Assembly (NCBI RefSeq): GCF_016595275.2 | Contig: NZ_JAENIQ020000002.1 | Coordinates: 558,001 to 622,000, forward strand | Length of the DNA: 64,000 bases | Direction: 5' to 3' | Source: Corynebacterium pygosceleis | Lineage (GTDB): Bacteria > Actinomycetota > Actinomycetes > Mycobacteriales > Mycobacteriaceae | Shown: piece after piece, positions 28,935-37,761 of the stretch | Position numbering within the stretch: position 1 is the first letter of the stretch | How the letters are laid out: every line of letters starts with the position of its first letter | Translations under genes and position numbers: made by a program | The notes under the pieces: model-generated | The model's input: only the letters and a program-made list of their open reading frames with translations | The model's database searches: none | What the model was told of the DNA's origin: nothing

Positions 28935-31304
28935 TCAGACGGCCGAGCGGGCGTTCTTCGCCGCGGCGACGAGAACCTCGATGCTCGCGGTCGTCTCGGG
29001 CCAGGCGCGGGTCTTCAGACCGCAGTCCGGGTTGACCCAGAGCTGCCGGGGATCGACGGAGTCGAGAGCGGCGGCGAGCAGTTCGTCGACCTCTCCCCGG
29101 TCGGGGACGCGCGGTGAGTGGATGTCCCAGACACCGGGGCCGACACCCGCGTGGAAACCGGAGTCCTTCAGCGCGGAGAGCACCTGCATGCCGTTGCGGG
29201 CGGCCTCGATGGAGGTGACGTCGGCGTTGAGGTCGCTGACGGTGCCGATGAGCTCGTTGAACTCCGAGTAGCACATGTGGGTGTGGATCTGGACGTCCGC
29301 CGCGATACCGGAGGTCGCCAGTCGGAAGGATCCGACGGCCCAGCGGAGGTAGTCGGCCTGCTGCTCGGCCTTCAGCGGGAGGAGCTCACGGATGGCGGGC
29401 TCGTCGACCTGGATGATCTTCGCGCCGGCGTCGACGAGATCGTCGATCTCGTCGCGCAGGGCCAGGGCCACCTGGTCGGCGGTCTCGCCGAGCGGCTGAT
29501 CGTCGCGGACGAAGGACCAGGCGAGCATGGTGACCGGACCGGTCAGCATGCCCTTGACGGGCTTGTCGGTGAGGTCCTGCGCGACACGGAACCAGTCGAC
29601 GGTCATCGGGTTGGGCCGGGTGACGTCGCCGAAGAGGATCGGCGGGCGGACGCAACGGGAGCCGTAGGACTGGACCCACGCGAGATCCGTGGAGTGGTAG
29701 CCCTCGAGCTGCTCGGAGAAGTACTGAACCATGTCGTTGCGCTCGGGCTCACCGTGGACCAGAACGTCGAGCCTCAGTTCCTCCTGACGGCGGATGACGT
29801 CGGCGATCTCGTCCTTCATCGCCTGCGTGTACTGCTCGTCGGTGAGTTCGCCCTTCTTGTGGGCCGCGCGTGCGCGCCGGATCTCGGTCGTCTGGGGGAA
29901 GGAACCGATGGTGGTGGTGGGCAGCGGCGGCAGGCCGAGCGCCTCACGCTGGGCGGCGACACGGGTGTCGTAGTCGTCGCGGTCGCGGTCGGCGTCCGTG
30001 ACGGCCGCGGTCCGTGAACGCAGCTGCTCGTTGTGGGTGCGGGCGGATCCGCGGCGGGAGGCGACGGCCCCGGCGGACTCCTCGACCGTCGCGCGGTCGG
30101 CGTCGTCGTCCGCACCGGTCAGGGTACGGGCCAGGAGTGCGACCTCGGCGGCCTTCTCCGCGCCGAAGGCGAGCCAGGAGCGCAGCTCGGCATCGTCGTC
30201 GAGGGAGGTCTCCTGGGCGAGGGAGTAGGGGACGTGCAGCAGGGAGCTCGACGTGGACACGGCGACGGGACCACGGGCCTTCAGCGCCTTCAGGGTGTCC
30301 AGCGCGGCACTTAGGTCCGTGCGCCAGATGTTGCGGCCGTCGACGACACCGGCGACGAGCAGCTCCTCACCCTTCCAGGACGGGAGGAGTTCCGCGTCCG
30401 GGGTGGCGGTGGCGTCGGAGCGACGCTCGTCGGTGCGACCGGTGACGAGATCGACGCCGATGGCCGCGACGCCGGTTCCGGTGAGGGTGCGGACGGCGAC
30501 GTCGCCGTCACCGAAGTAGGTCTGGACCAGCAGCTCGGGCGCGCCGGGGGCGGCGGCCGCGGCGGCGGCGAGACGCTCGTAGGCGGCGCGGGTGCGGGCG
30601 AGCAATTCCTCACGGCGGGCGGCGTCGGCGGCGATGTCGGTGACCAGCCAGGGCTCGTCGAACTGGATCCAGGAGACGCCCGCCCCGGCGAGGTGACCGA
30701 TGAGGGTGACGTAGGCCTCGGTGACCGTGTCCAGGTGGTCCAGTGCGTCGGAACCGTCCGTGGTGCGCGCGAGCGCCAGGTAGGTCAGCGGGCCGACGAC
30801 CACGGGGCGGACCGGGAACCCGCCCGCGGCCAGTTCCTTCACGTCGGCGACGAACGCCGCGTCGTCGAGCTCGAACCGGGTGTCCGCGGCGAGTTCGGGG
30901 ACGATGTAGTGGTAGTTGGTGTCGAACCACTTGGTCATGGCCGACGCGGGGAGCTCGGCGGTTCCGCGCGCCGCGGCGAAGTAGCGGTCGATGTAGGCCG
31001 GCAGATCGTCGCCGTCACCGGTGCTCTCGTGGTCCGCGATGTCGCGGACCCGGGCGGGGAGCACTCCGAGCAGCGCCGAGGTGTCGAGAATCTGATCGTA
31101 GAAGCTGCGTCCGACGGTGGGGACGGAGTCGAGTCCCGCGGCGACGAGGTCCGCCGCGGAGTTCCGGGCCAGAACACGGGCGGTCTCCGCGAGATCGGTG
31201 CCGGTCGACGAGTCGCGCCAGTAGGTTTCCAGTGCCTTCTTCAGCTCGCGCTTCGGTCCGATGCGGGGCACACCTGCGACGGTGGCGGTAATCGAGTTGC
31301 TCAT
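28935..31304 (-). CDS. metE: Cobalamin-independent methionine synthase MetE
   Basis: Zinc enzyme transferring the methyl group of methyl-THF polyglutamate to homocysteine. The 789-residue length fits the two-barrel MetE. The zinc ligands are visible: His676 and Cys678 in HTHMCYSEF, and Cys761 in NPDCGLKTR. The phosphate/folate region TIGSFPQT and the N-terminal RIGPKRELKKALE are present. The promoter has a perfect TTGACA -35 overlapped by an McbR-type operator, so repression by S-adenosylhomocysteine-sensing McbR is likely. In C. glutamicum metE is elsewhere, so its place here is a local difference. Confidence 0.96.
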   Translation of the reverse strand: MSNSITATVAGVPRIGPKRELKKALETYWRDSSTGTDLAETARVLARNSAADLVAAGLDSVPTVGRSFYDQILDTSALLGVLPARVRDIADHESTGDGDDLPAYIDRYFAAARGTAELPASAMTKWFDTNYHYIVPELAADTRFELDDAAFVADVKELAAGGFPVRPVVVGPLTYLALARTTDGSDALDHLDTVTEAYVTLIGHLAGAGVSWIQFDEPWLVTDIAADAARREELLARTRAAYERLAAAAAAAPGAPELLVQTYFGDGDVAVRTLTGTGVAAIGVDLVTGRTDERRSDATATPDAELLPSWKGEELLVAGVVDGRNIWRTDLSAALDTLKALKARGPVAVSTSSSLLHVPYSLAQETSLDDDAELRSWLAFGAEKAAEVALLARTLTGADDDADRATVEESAGAVASRRGSARTHNEQLRSRTAAVTDADRDRDDYDTRVAAQREALGLPPLPTTTIGSFPQTTEIRRARAAHKKGELTDEQYTQAMKDEIADVIRRQEELRLDVLVHGEPERNDMVQYFSEQLEGYHSTDLAWVQSYGSRCVRPPILFGDVTRPNPMTVDWFRVAQDLTDKPVKGMLTGPVTMLAWSFVRDDQPLGETADQVALALRDEIDDLVDAGAKIIQVDEPAIRELLPLKAEQQADYLRWAVGSFRLATSGIAADVQIHTHMCYSEFNELIGTVSDLNADVTSIEAARNGMQVLSALKDSGFHAGVGPGVWDIHSPRVPDRGEVDELLAAALDSVDPRQLWVNPDCGLKTRAWPETTASIEVLVAAAKNARSAV

Positions 31305-31402
31305 GATGGGTGGAGGGTCCTTTGTGTTCGTCTGGAACAGATGAGATGTTCGACCGCCGGGGCGGCCCGTGATGGCCTACGGCCGTGAAAACAAGCCAAT
31401 AC

Positions 31403-31418
31403 TAGACCGCTTAGTCTG
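31403..31418 (-). promoter_or_regulatory. McbR-type operator at the metE promoter
   Basis: TAGAC-CGCTTA-GTCTG matches the corynebacterial McbR consensus TAGAC-N6-GTCTA with one mismatch. It overlaps the downstream end of a perfect TTGACA -35 (31422-31417, read toward metE), so binding would block RNA polymerase. It lies about 100 bp before the metE start. Confidence 0.7.
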
Positions 31419-31696
31419 TCAAGCGTCAACATCGTTACCCGGTTCGACAATGGGCCACACACCACCATGTGAACACCCTCCACCAGAGCCCCCAAAATCC
31501 CCCTCAACAGCACAGATGCTCACATCTTCCACAGGTGTCGACCATCCCCGCCGCCCACCGCCGGACCCCCACAGAAACCACCCCCGCCGAGACCTCACCC
31601 ACCCCGGGCCGCCATACACCAACGGACCGGTCTGTCTAAGGGCCGCACGGGGAGCGTCGGCCGCATCACCGTTGGTGCGGCCGCATCTCCGGTGCG

Positions 31697-31702
31697 TATC
31701 AT
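31697..31702 (+). promoter_or_regulatory. -10 box of the sortase gene (leaderless)
   Basis: TATCAT ends 7 nt before the ATG at 31710, placing the transcript start at the start codon. This also argues against the ATG at 31701, which would lie inside the -10 box. Confidence 0.5.
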
Positions 31703-31709
31703 GTGCACC

Positions 31710-32723
31710 ATGAATGAAGCCCCCGGGGGAACCCGACCTCAGCTCCGCACGGCACTCTCCCTCCTCGGGGCACTCCTTCTCGTCGTCGCCGTCGCCGTCG
31801 CACTCGTCACGGCGACGGGCGCCCGGACGACCGCCCCCGAGGCCATCGGACAGGCACCCGCCTCCGGGACAGTGCCGGACGACCGGGCCGTCCCGGCGCA
31901 TGCGGCCCCACCCGCATCCGTCACCTCCCGGAGCGTCTCACCGACGAACCCCGTCGAGACGTCCGTCCCCGTGGCAGCTGCGGCAGCGACACCGTCGGAT
32001 CCGGTCACCGCCACCCTCTCCACCACGCCCCGGATGTCCACCTCCGGGACCGCGCCGACGCCGGATGCCACGGCCTCCGAAGGCCCGGAGGTGGCCGAGG
32101 TGGTGGCGCAACCGCTGCCCGCGCCACCGCACATCCCCACCCCTGCCGCGATCGGCGACCTCATCGGCGGAAATCCGAACCGTGGTCCGGCCCCCGGAGC
32201 CGACGGTGTCTTCCGTATGACCGGACCTGCCCCGGTGAACGGCGCCGACTACGGACCGATGGCCTACGTCCTGCCGCTCAATCCCCCCGGCCCCCAGAAC
32301 AGCACCGTCCGCTGGGTCGACGGAATGGGGGTCTCCCCCACCGCCGCCGAACGGGGGACCGTCTACGTTCTGGGGCACGCCTGGGCCCGCCAGTGGCTGG
32401 TCTTCAACGGTTTCTCCGAACTCGCGACACGGTCCGTGAATCTCGGGGCCCCGCCCCAGCGGGTCGCCGCATACGGGGGCGGAACCGTACGCCGCTGGTC
32501 CACTCCGGTGCTCAACGGGTCCCGCATCACCATGGCCGACGCCTCGGGAAGGCAACGGGTGTGGTCGGTGGACAACACCTGGCTCGTCCCCAAATCAGAG
32601 GCGATCAACGACGTGGAACTCAATTCGACGGGAATTCCCGGACGAATCATCCTCATCGCCTGTGCGGTCGGCGACGGACGGGACCTCGACTACAACGTCA
32701 TCGTGTCCGGCCACCTGGTCTGA
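31710..32723 (+). CDS. Sortase-like transpeptidase (class E/F type)
   Basis: The 337-residue exported protein has an N-terminal membrane anchor (about 14-36) and a Thr/Pro/Ala-rich linker to about residue 140. A sortase-fold domain follows. Candidate catalytic residues are His223 in VLGHAW, Cys318 in LIACAV and Arg324 in DGRDLDYNV, in the usual His-Cys-Arg order. The Cys context (IAC rather than TC) is not the classical TLxTC. No LPxTG-type substrate is encoded nearby in this window, so it may be a housekeeping enzyme acting elsewhere or a divergent member. The start is ATG 31710, leaderless. Confidence 0.75.
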   Translation: MNEAPGGTRPQLRTALSLLGALLLVVAVAVALVTATGARTTAPEAIGQAPASGTVPDDRAVPAHAAPPASVTSRSVSPTNPVETSVPVAAAAATPSDPVTATLSTTPRMSTSGTAPTPDATASEGPEVAEVVAQPLPAPPHIPTPAAIGDLIGGNPNRGPAPGADGVFRMTGPAPVNGADYGPMAYVLPLNPPGPQNSTVRWVDGMGVSPTAAERGTVYVLGHAWARQWLVFNGFSELATRSVNLGAPPQRVAAYGGGTVRRWSTPVLNGSRITMADASGRQRVWSVDNTWLVPKSEAINDVELNSTGIPGRIILIACAVGDGRDLDYNVIVSGHLV

Positions 32724-32744
32724 GCAGCCGGCACGGTCAACCGA

Positions 32745-32793
32745 CGGAAAGACCCGTGAAGGATCCCTCGCCGTTCCTTCACGGGTCTTTCCG
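32745..32793. terminator. Bidirectional terminator between sortase and phnA genes
   Basis: A perfect 19-bp stem (32745-32763 with 32775-32793) with an 11-nt loop lies between two convergent genes. Confidence 0.8.
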
Positions 32794-32819
32794 CGTCATC
32801 GGGATGTCCCCGGCCACCT

Positions 32820-33176
32820 CTACGCCTTCCGGACGACCGAGGACTTCAGCTGCATGGACCCGAATCCGTCGATCCGGCAGTCGATGTCGTGGTCGCCGAC
32901 ACCATCGACCAGCCGGATCCCCTTGACCTTCGTACCCGCCTTGATCGGCTGTGTGGAGCCCTTGACCTTCAGCGTCTTGATGACGGTGACGGTGTCCCCG
33001 TCCTGCAACGGATTTCCCACGGAATCGACGATCACGGAACCGTCCGTCGCCTCCGTCTCCCGGTTCTCCTCCGCGGGGGCCCATTCATGGGCGCACTCCG
33101 GGCAGATGACGAGAGCGTCCATCGGATAGGTGTACTCACAGGTGCATTCGGGGCACGGGGGTGTGGTGTCAGTCAT
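32820..33176 (-). CDS. Zinc ribbon protein of the PhnA/YjdM family
   Basis: The 118-residue protein starts MTDTTPPCPEC at ATG 33176. Two CPEC pairs (Cys8/11 and Cys25/28) make an N-terminal zinc ribbon. It is followed by the PhnA domain with DGDTVTVIKTLKVKGS and KAGTKVKGIRL. Despite the historical phosphonate name, the family's role is uncertain and no phosphonate genes are nearby. It is probably monocistronic. Confidence 0.88.
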   Translation of the reverse strand: MTDTTPPCPECTCEYTYPMDALVICPECAHEWAPAEENRETEATDGSVIVDSVGNPLQDGDTVTVIKTLKVKGSTQPIKAGTKVKGIRLVDGVGDHDIDCRIDGFGSMQLKSSVVRKA

Positions 33177-33210
33177 GGTTCCATCCAACCATGTCCCGCC
33201 GCTACCTCCA

Positions 33211-34665
33211 TCATCGGAACGAGACCGGTGCGCCCGTCGAACCGGGGAGCCTGGATGCCCCACCGCTCCCGGGTTCCCGCAACCGGCCACTCATCCGGGT
33301 GCTCCACACACGTGCGGAGTCACCCGACAGTGCAAGCAGGAGGATGATGTTCGCCCCGACAGCCGCGACCGTCGCCATGCCGCCGAACCGGTCTCCGGCC
33401 AGCTCCACGAACGCCCCGTCGACGAGAAGGTTGAACAGCGCGAAACCGAGCAACCAGATCCTGGCTCGACCACTCCCCCACCAGGTTCGCCACCCGCAGT
33501 GGAGCAGGCCGAGATAGGTGATGACCCGGACCGCCTGAAAGGCGATCGCCGCCCACAGCCCCGTCTCCCCGATGAACTGGCCCAGTGTGCGGACGTCGAC
33601 GACGATGTCCGCACAGACCCCGAGAACCGCGAGAAGTACCCCGGCCACGATGGAGAGGGGACGCGCCGTCCCCTCCGCCTTCTCGTCCCGGTACAGCAGT
33701 TCCGCCGGGACATCGGTGTCCGGACTCGCTGCCGCACCGGCCGTGGGGTCACTGATGTCCGGGTATCCCCGTGCGGCCCGGAGCACGGCACGGGGAAGAT
33801 CGTCCAGGTCTGTCCGCGGGGTGTACCCGGTCAGGTCGATCACCGGGAGATTACCGTCCGTCCGAACCTCATCTCCGCCGCCGTTCCGTGAATGGTAGCC
33901 GGTGGAGAAGTTCTCGATCATCCGGTGCCGGATCCCCGGACCGGTGCGTTCCAGGGAATTGACGATGTAGTCCCGTTCCACGTCGATGTCCGCATCGACC
34001 TTGTGGGTGATCTGCAACGTGAACAGGGACAGTCCGACAGCCCGGTCGTAGGTTCCCGCCGCGAGCCACTGGGCCCGGACGCCGCCGGGCAGGTACCACC
34101 CGTCGGGGCATCTCCAGAAACGCACGTGATGACGCTGCGACGCGTTTCCGTCGACCTCCTGCTGGTACGCGAGGCACTGTGTACGCCCGAACACCAGGAG
34201 CGGACTGACGGGGGCATGCGGGTAGCTGGTCCGGAACACCGCCGAACGGATTATTCCCAGGGAGCTGCGCAGCGTGACGTCATCTGCGAGGATCCACCCG
34301 GCGTCCGTCATCGCCGAGTGGATCTCCAGGGCACTGCCGTCCAGTGCCAGGTTGATCGGGTCGCCGAGCAGACCGTCGGATGTCCGGGCCCGTCCGATGA
34401 AGTAGTCCGGGACGTAGACCGCGGTGAGGAGGGTGTGTATGCGCGGAAGCACGAGATAGGCCACGATCGCCCAGAACGGCAGCAACAGGGTCAGATGCAG
34501 CAGCCGGGTACTGAACGAGGCACGGAAGATGTCGACCGCCAACGCCACCGCGGCGAGCGTGGCGACGATGAAGAAGAAGACGTCCACCGCCCGGCCGGGG
34601 TGCGCGACCCAGGTCGGTTTCGTGTGGATCTTGCCGGGTCCCGGACCCGTACGGGAACCGTGCAC
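33211..34665 (-). CDS. LssY C-terminal domain membrane protein
   Basis: The 484-residue protein has two N-terminal membrane segments (about 28-80). An LssY_C-type soluble domain follows, with GDPINLALDGS, GWILADDVTLRSS, PHAPVSPLLVFGR and RHHVRFWRCP. At the C-terminus there are three more hydrophobic segments (about 335-455). The LssY_C family is often found with phosphatases or other phospholipid enzymes; its function is not defined. Here the GTG start lies 3 nt after the stop of an acyltransferase gene on the same strand, so the two are likely co-expressed. Confidence 0.75.
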   Translation of the reverse strand: MHGSRTGPGPGKIHTKPTWVAHPGRAVDVFFFIVATLAAVALAVDIFRASFSTRLLHLTLLLPFWAIVAYLVLPRIHTLLTAVYVPDYFIGRARTSDGLLGDPINLALDGSALEIHSAMTDAGWILADDVTLRSSLGIIRSAVFRTSYPHAPVSPLLVFGRTQCLAYQQEVDGNASQRHHVRFWRCPDGWYLPGGVRAQWLAAGTYDRAVGLSLFTLQITHKVDADIDVERDYIVNSLERTGPGIRHRMIENFSTGYHSRNGGGDEVRTDGNLPVIDLTGYTPRTDLDDLPRAVLRAARGYPDISDPTAGAAASPDTDVPAELLYRDEKAEGTARPLSIVAGVLLAVLGVCADIVVDVRTLGQFIGETGLWAAIAFQAVRVITYLGLLHCGWRTWWGSGRARIWLLGFALFNLLVDGAFVELAGDRFGGMATVAAVGANIILLLALSGDSARVWSTRMSGRLREPGSGGASRLPGSTGAPVSFR

Positions 34666-34668
34666 CCG

Positions 34669-35412
34669 TCAGCGTCCGGGATCGGGGGCCGTACCCTCGG
34701 GATATCCGCGCCCGGCGGCCAGTGACGCCTTGACGTCCGCGGCGTAACGGTCGACGTAGTCGTTGCCCGTCATCTCGACGAGAGTCTCGATGATCCTGTC
34801 GGTCAACGCCCTCGCGGCTTCATAGCTGTCCCTGTCGAGACCACGGGACGCGATGAATTCGAGGGGGTCGATGGCTTTCCCGATGTGCATACCGACCTTC
34901 GCGGGGCGCGGAATCCACGTCCCGATGGGATTCGCCTTCCGGGTACCGAACATCGCGACGGGTACCACCGGGGCGCCGGTGGCCAGCGCCATACGTGCCA
35001 CCCCCGTCTTGCCCCGGTAGATCCTTCCGTCCGGCGACCGGGTCCCCTCGGGGTAGATCCCCAGAACCTTGCCCTCACGAACGAGACCGATACCCGTCTC
35101 TATGGCGGAGCGTGCCGCGTCCCCGGAGCTCCGGTCGATCGGTACCTGCCCCACGGAGAGGAAGAAGGCGCGCTGGAGCTTACCGATGATCCCCTCACCG
35201 GTGAAGTACTCCTGCTTCGCGAGGAACGTGACACGGCGGGGAATGAGCAACGGGAGGAAGAAGGAGTCCATCACGGACTGGTGGTTCGAAGCCATGATCG
35301 CACCACCTGTGGCGGGAACATTCTCGACGCCCCTGACCTGCGGACGATTGTAGACACGCAGGAACGGTCCGATCACCACCTGCTTGAACAACCAGTACCA
35401 CTTGATCTTCAT
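34669..35412 (-). CDS. plsC: 1-acyl-sn-glycerol-3-phosphate acyltransferase (PlsC family)
   Basis: Acyltransferase making phosphatidic acid, or acylating a related lipid such as phosphatidylinositol mannoside. The 247-residue protein has the HX4D catalytic motif NHQSVMD (His44, Asp49) and the glycerol-phosphate-binding EGTRS at 122-126. The start at ATG 35412 has AAGGAG 10 nt upstream. In M. tuberculosis the syntenic Rv2182c is likewise a PlsC-type enzyme near pimB'. The next gene on the strand, LssY_C, starts 3 nt after its stop. Confidence 0.88.
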   Translation of the reverse strand: MKIKWYWLFKQVVIGPFLRVYNRPQVRGVENVPATGGAIMASNHQSVMDSFFLPLLIPRRVTFLAKQEYFTGEGIIGKLQRAFFLSVGQVPIDRSSGDAARSAIETGIGLVREGKVLGIYPEGTRSPDGRIYRGKTGVARMALATGAPVVPVAMFGTRKANPIGTWIPRPAKVGMHIGKAIDPLEFIASRGLDRDSYEAARALTDRIIETLVEMTGNDYVDRYAADVKASLAAGRGYPEGTAPDPGR

Positions 35413-35540
35413 GGCGTCATACGCTCCTTCAGCGGGATGAATCGACGATGAATCGACACTGTACACGGCCCCCGGCCACCGACTCACCGTGTCCGACCGC
35501 CGGAATCCGGGGTCTCCCCCACCAGACACGGGGACATTCA

Positions 35541-36503
35541 TCAGCTCTCACAGCGGGCGAGGTCCGCCACGCCGATCATACCTGCGTCCGCACCGAGTTC
35601 CGCCGTCGTCAACCTGGACACCGGGCGATGGCCCGCTCCGACGATCGACTCCGAGAAATGCGTGCGGGCGTCGTCCAACCAGAGATCGGAATCGGTGGAC
35701 ACCCCACCTCCGATGACGATGAGCTCCGGGTCGAGGACATCGGCGACGACGCTCAGCCCCTGTCCCAACCAGGCCGTGTAGTCCGCGACCGCCGCAGCGG
35801 CCACGGGATCCCCGACCCTCGCGGCATCCATGATGGCGCGACCGGTCAACTCAGCCTCACCGTTCTCCCGGTACGCCGCGGACAACCCGTAGGTGCCGTC
35901 CGCGCCCCCGTCGATGATCTCCCGTGCGGTCTCGACGAGCGCCGTCCCCGAGCAGTAGCGCTCGAGGCAGCCGGATTTCCCGCAGGAACAGGGGCGACCG
36001 TCCCGCACGACGGTGAGGTGACCGAACTCGGGAGCGGTACCGTACGCACCACGGTAGAGCCTTCCGTCGATCATCAGCGCACCGCCGATACCGGTCCCCA
36101 CGGCGAACAGAACCCAGATCCGTGCACCACGGGCGGCCCCGAAACGGTACTCACCCCAGGCTGCGGCATTCGCGTCGTGTTCGAGCGTCACCGGAACCCC
36201 GAGCCGGTCCCGCAGGATGTCCCGGACGGGGGCGTCGCGCCACGGGAGGTGCGGGGCGAAGCGCACGGTGGTGCATTCCGGGTCGAGGAAGCCGGCGACG
36301 GCGAGCCCGACGCCGGTGACCTCATGCCCGCGACGGTGATGGGCGACGATCTCGGCGACCGCCGACTCGAGTTCGTCCGCGGTCGCCGGGGTGGGGACCT
36401 GAGCGGAGTCCACGATACGGCCCGCGGTGTCCACCGCGGCCCCCCGGAGGTTGGTCCCACCGATATCGAACCCGACGGTGACCGAACCCGATGGGAGTGG
36501 CAT
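35541..36503 (-). CDS. glk: Glucokinase, ROK family
   Basis: Phosphorylates glucose at the 6 position. The 320-residue protein has the phosphate-binding DIGGTN motif at 13-18, the LEHDANAAAWGE sugar-site segment, EFGH at 159-162, and the zinc motif CSCGKSGCLE at 172-181 that defines ROK proteins. The length and place match C. glutamicum glk. ROK repressors are ruled out because there is no N-terminal helix-turn-helix. The start is ATG 36503, with AAGGTG upstream. Confidence 0.92.
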   Translation of the reverse strand: MPLPSGSVTVGFDIGGTNLRGAAVDTAGRIVDSAQVPTPATADELESAVAEIVAHHRRGHEVTGVGLAVAGFLDPECTTVRFAPHLPWRDAPVRDILRDRLGVPVTLEHDANAAAWGEYRFGAARGARIWVLFAVGTGIGGALMIDGRLYRGAYGTAPEFGHLTVVRDGRPCSCGKSGCLERYCSGTALVETAREIIDGGADGTYGLSAAYRENGEAELTGRAIMDAARVGDPVAAAAVADYTAWLGQGLSVVADVLDPELIVIGGGVSTDSDLWLDDARTHFSESIVGAGHRPVSRLTTAELGADAGMIGVADLARCES

Positions 36504-36599
36504 GAGCGCACCTTGTTTCCTTGACGTCTTGTTCAACAACCCCGCCATTATATCGGGAGGAAACCGAAACACCGCACTTGCCGTCCGGTGGACGGGTCT

Positions 36600-37742
36600 C
36601 TAAACCGATGCAGTGCCCGCCAGCACCGACCTCAGACGCGCCCCCATGATGTCCCATGTCCAGCGTTCGAGTACATGACGCCGACCCGCGACGCCCATCC
36701 GTTCCCTGAGGTCGGCGTCGTCCAGAAGACGGTTCACGGCGTCGGTGAGGGCGATGGTGTCCCTGCCGCCGACGACGATCCCGGTCTCAGGGGTCACGGT
36801 TTCCGGTGCGCCCCCCGAGTCACCGGCGATGACCGGGACACCACTGGCCTGCGCCTCGAGATAGACGATCCCGAGACCTTCCACGTCCAGGCCGCCACCG
36901 CGGGTCCTGCACGGCATCGCGAACACGTCGGCGGCGGCGAGCAGCCTCCGCATCGCGTCGAACTCCAGCTTTCCGGTGAGACGGACGTTGTCCGCCGACT
37001 CTTCCGGGATCATCGCCGAGAGACGACGCCGGTAACCTCCCTCGCCGACGATCAGCAACCGCACGTCGGGATGCCGGGACAGTATCCCCGGCAGGGCACG
37101 GATCAGCTGGTCCTGCCCCTTCCGCGGGACGAGACGGGAGATGCAGACGATCAACGGGGCTCCGACCGGAACGGAGAACTCGTCCCGGGTCTCCCGTATC
37201 CGCTCCGCGGAAGCGGGTCGGAACAGCTCCGTGTCCACACCTGACGGCAACGGGCTGAATGCGACGTCACGACCGAACGCCTTCCGGAACCGTCCGAGTG
37301 TGTAGCCCGAGATGTAGGTGATGTGGTCACAGTGGGTGCCGATGCGGCGGAGTGCACGTCTGGCACCGGGAAGCATGGACCAGCCGACCTCGTGCCCGTG
37401 GGTCGAGGCGACGATACGGCTCGCCCCGGCCCGTCGTGCGGCCGGAGCGAGGAGCCCGAGCGGGGCCGCCGCCCCGAACCAGACCGTGTCTATCTTCTCC
37501 CTACGGATGATGCGGCTCATCTCCCTGGCGGTGGCCGGTGTCGGGAGCATGACCGCCCGGCCCCACCGGTACACGCGGTAGGTGACCCCGGCGTCGTGTG
37601 CCGCCGCGGCCGCCGCGTCCTGCGTGGAGGCGAACACGACGACGTCCTCGGGGGCCAGGGTGTCCACGTAGTCCCTGAGGTACGACTGTATGCCCCCGAG
37701 GGTCGGCGGGAAATCGTTCGTGACCAGTAGTGTCCGCGTCAT
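36600..37742 (-). CDS. pimB: PimB', phosphatidylinositol mannoside alpha-mannosyltransferase (GT4)
   Basis: GDP-mannose-dependent glycosyltransferase adding the second mannose to PIM1, giving PIM2, on the cytoplasmic side of the membrane. The 380 residues equal the C. glutamicum PimB' length. Visible GT4 features are FPPTLGGIQSYL (12-23), HGHEVGW, SRLVPRKGQD and the C-terminal EGLGIVYLEAQASGVP with the EX7E-type glutamates. The start is ATG 37742; the longer upstream frame is not family-like. Together with mptA and mptC, this window encodes several steps of lipomannan assembly. Confidence 0.93.
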   Translation of the reverse strand: MTRTLLVTNDFPPTLGGIQSYLRDYVDTLAPEDVVVFASTQDAAAAAAHDAGVTYRVYRWGRAVMLPTPATAREMSRIIRREKIDTVWFGAAAPLGLLAPAARRAGASRIVASTHGHEVGWSMLPGARRALRRIGTHCDHITYISGYTLGRFRKAFGRDVAFSPLPSGVDTELFRPASAERIRETRDEFSVPVGAPLIVCISRLVPRKGQDQLIRALPGILSRHPDVRLLIVGEGGYRRRLSAMIPEESADNVRLTGKLEFDAMRRLLAAADVFAMPCRTRGGGLDVEGLGIVYLEAQASGVPVIAGDSGGAPETVTPETGIVVGGRDTIALTDAVNRLLDDADLRERMGVAGRRHVLERWTWDIMGARLRSVLAGTASV

Positions 37743-37761
37743 CGCCGGCGGGGGTTCCGGG

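Larger units (their letters stand above)
31305..31709. other. Divergent intergenic region metE/sortase
   Basis: This 405-bp gap holds the metE promoter and McbR-type operator (31403-31422) and, at its right end, the leaderless promoter of the sortase gene. The metE leader is about 90 nt. I saw no cobalamin-riboswitch features, although some Actinobacteria have one before metE. Confidence 0.55.
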
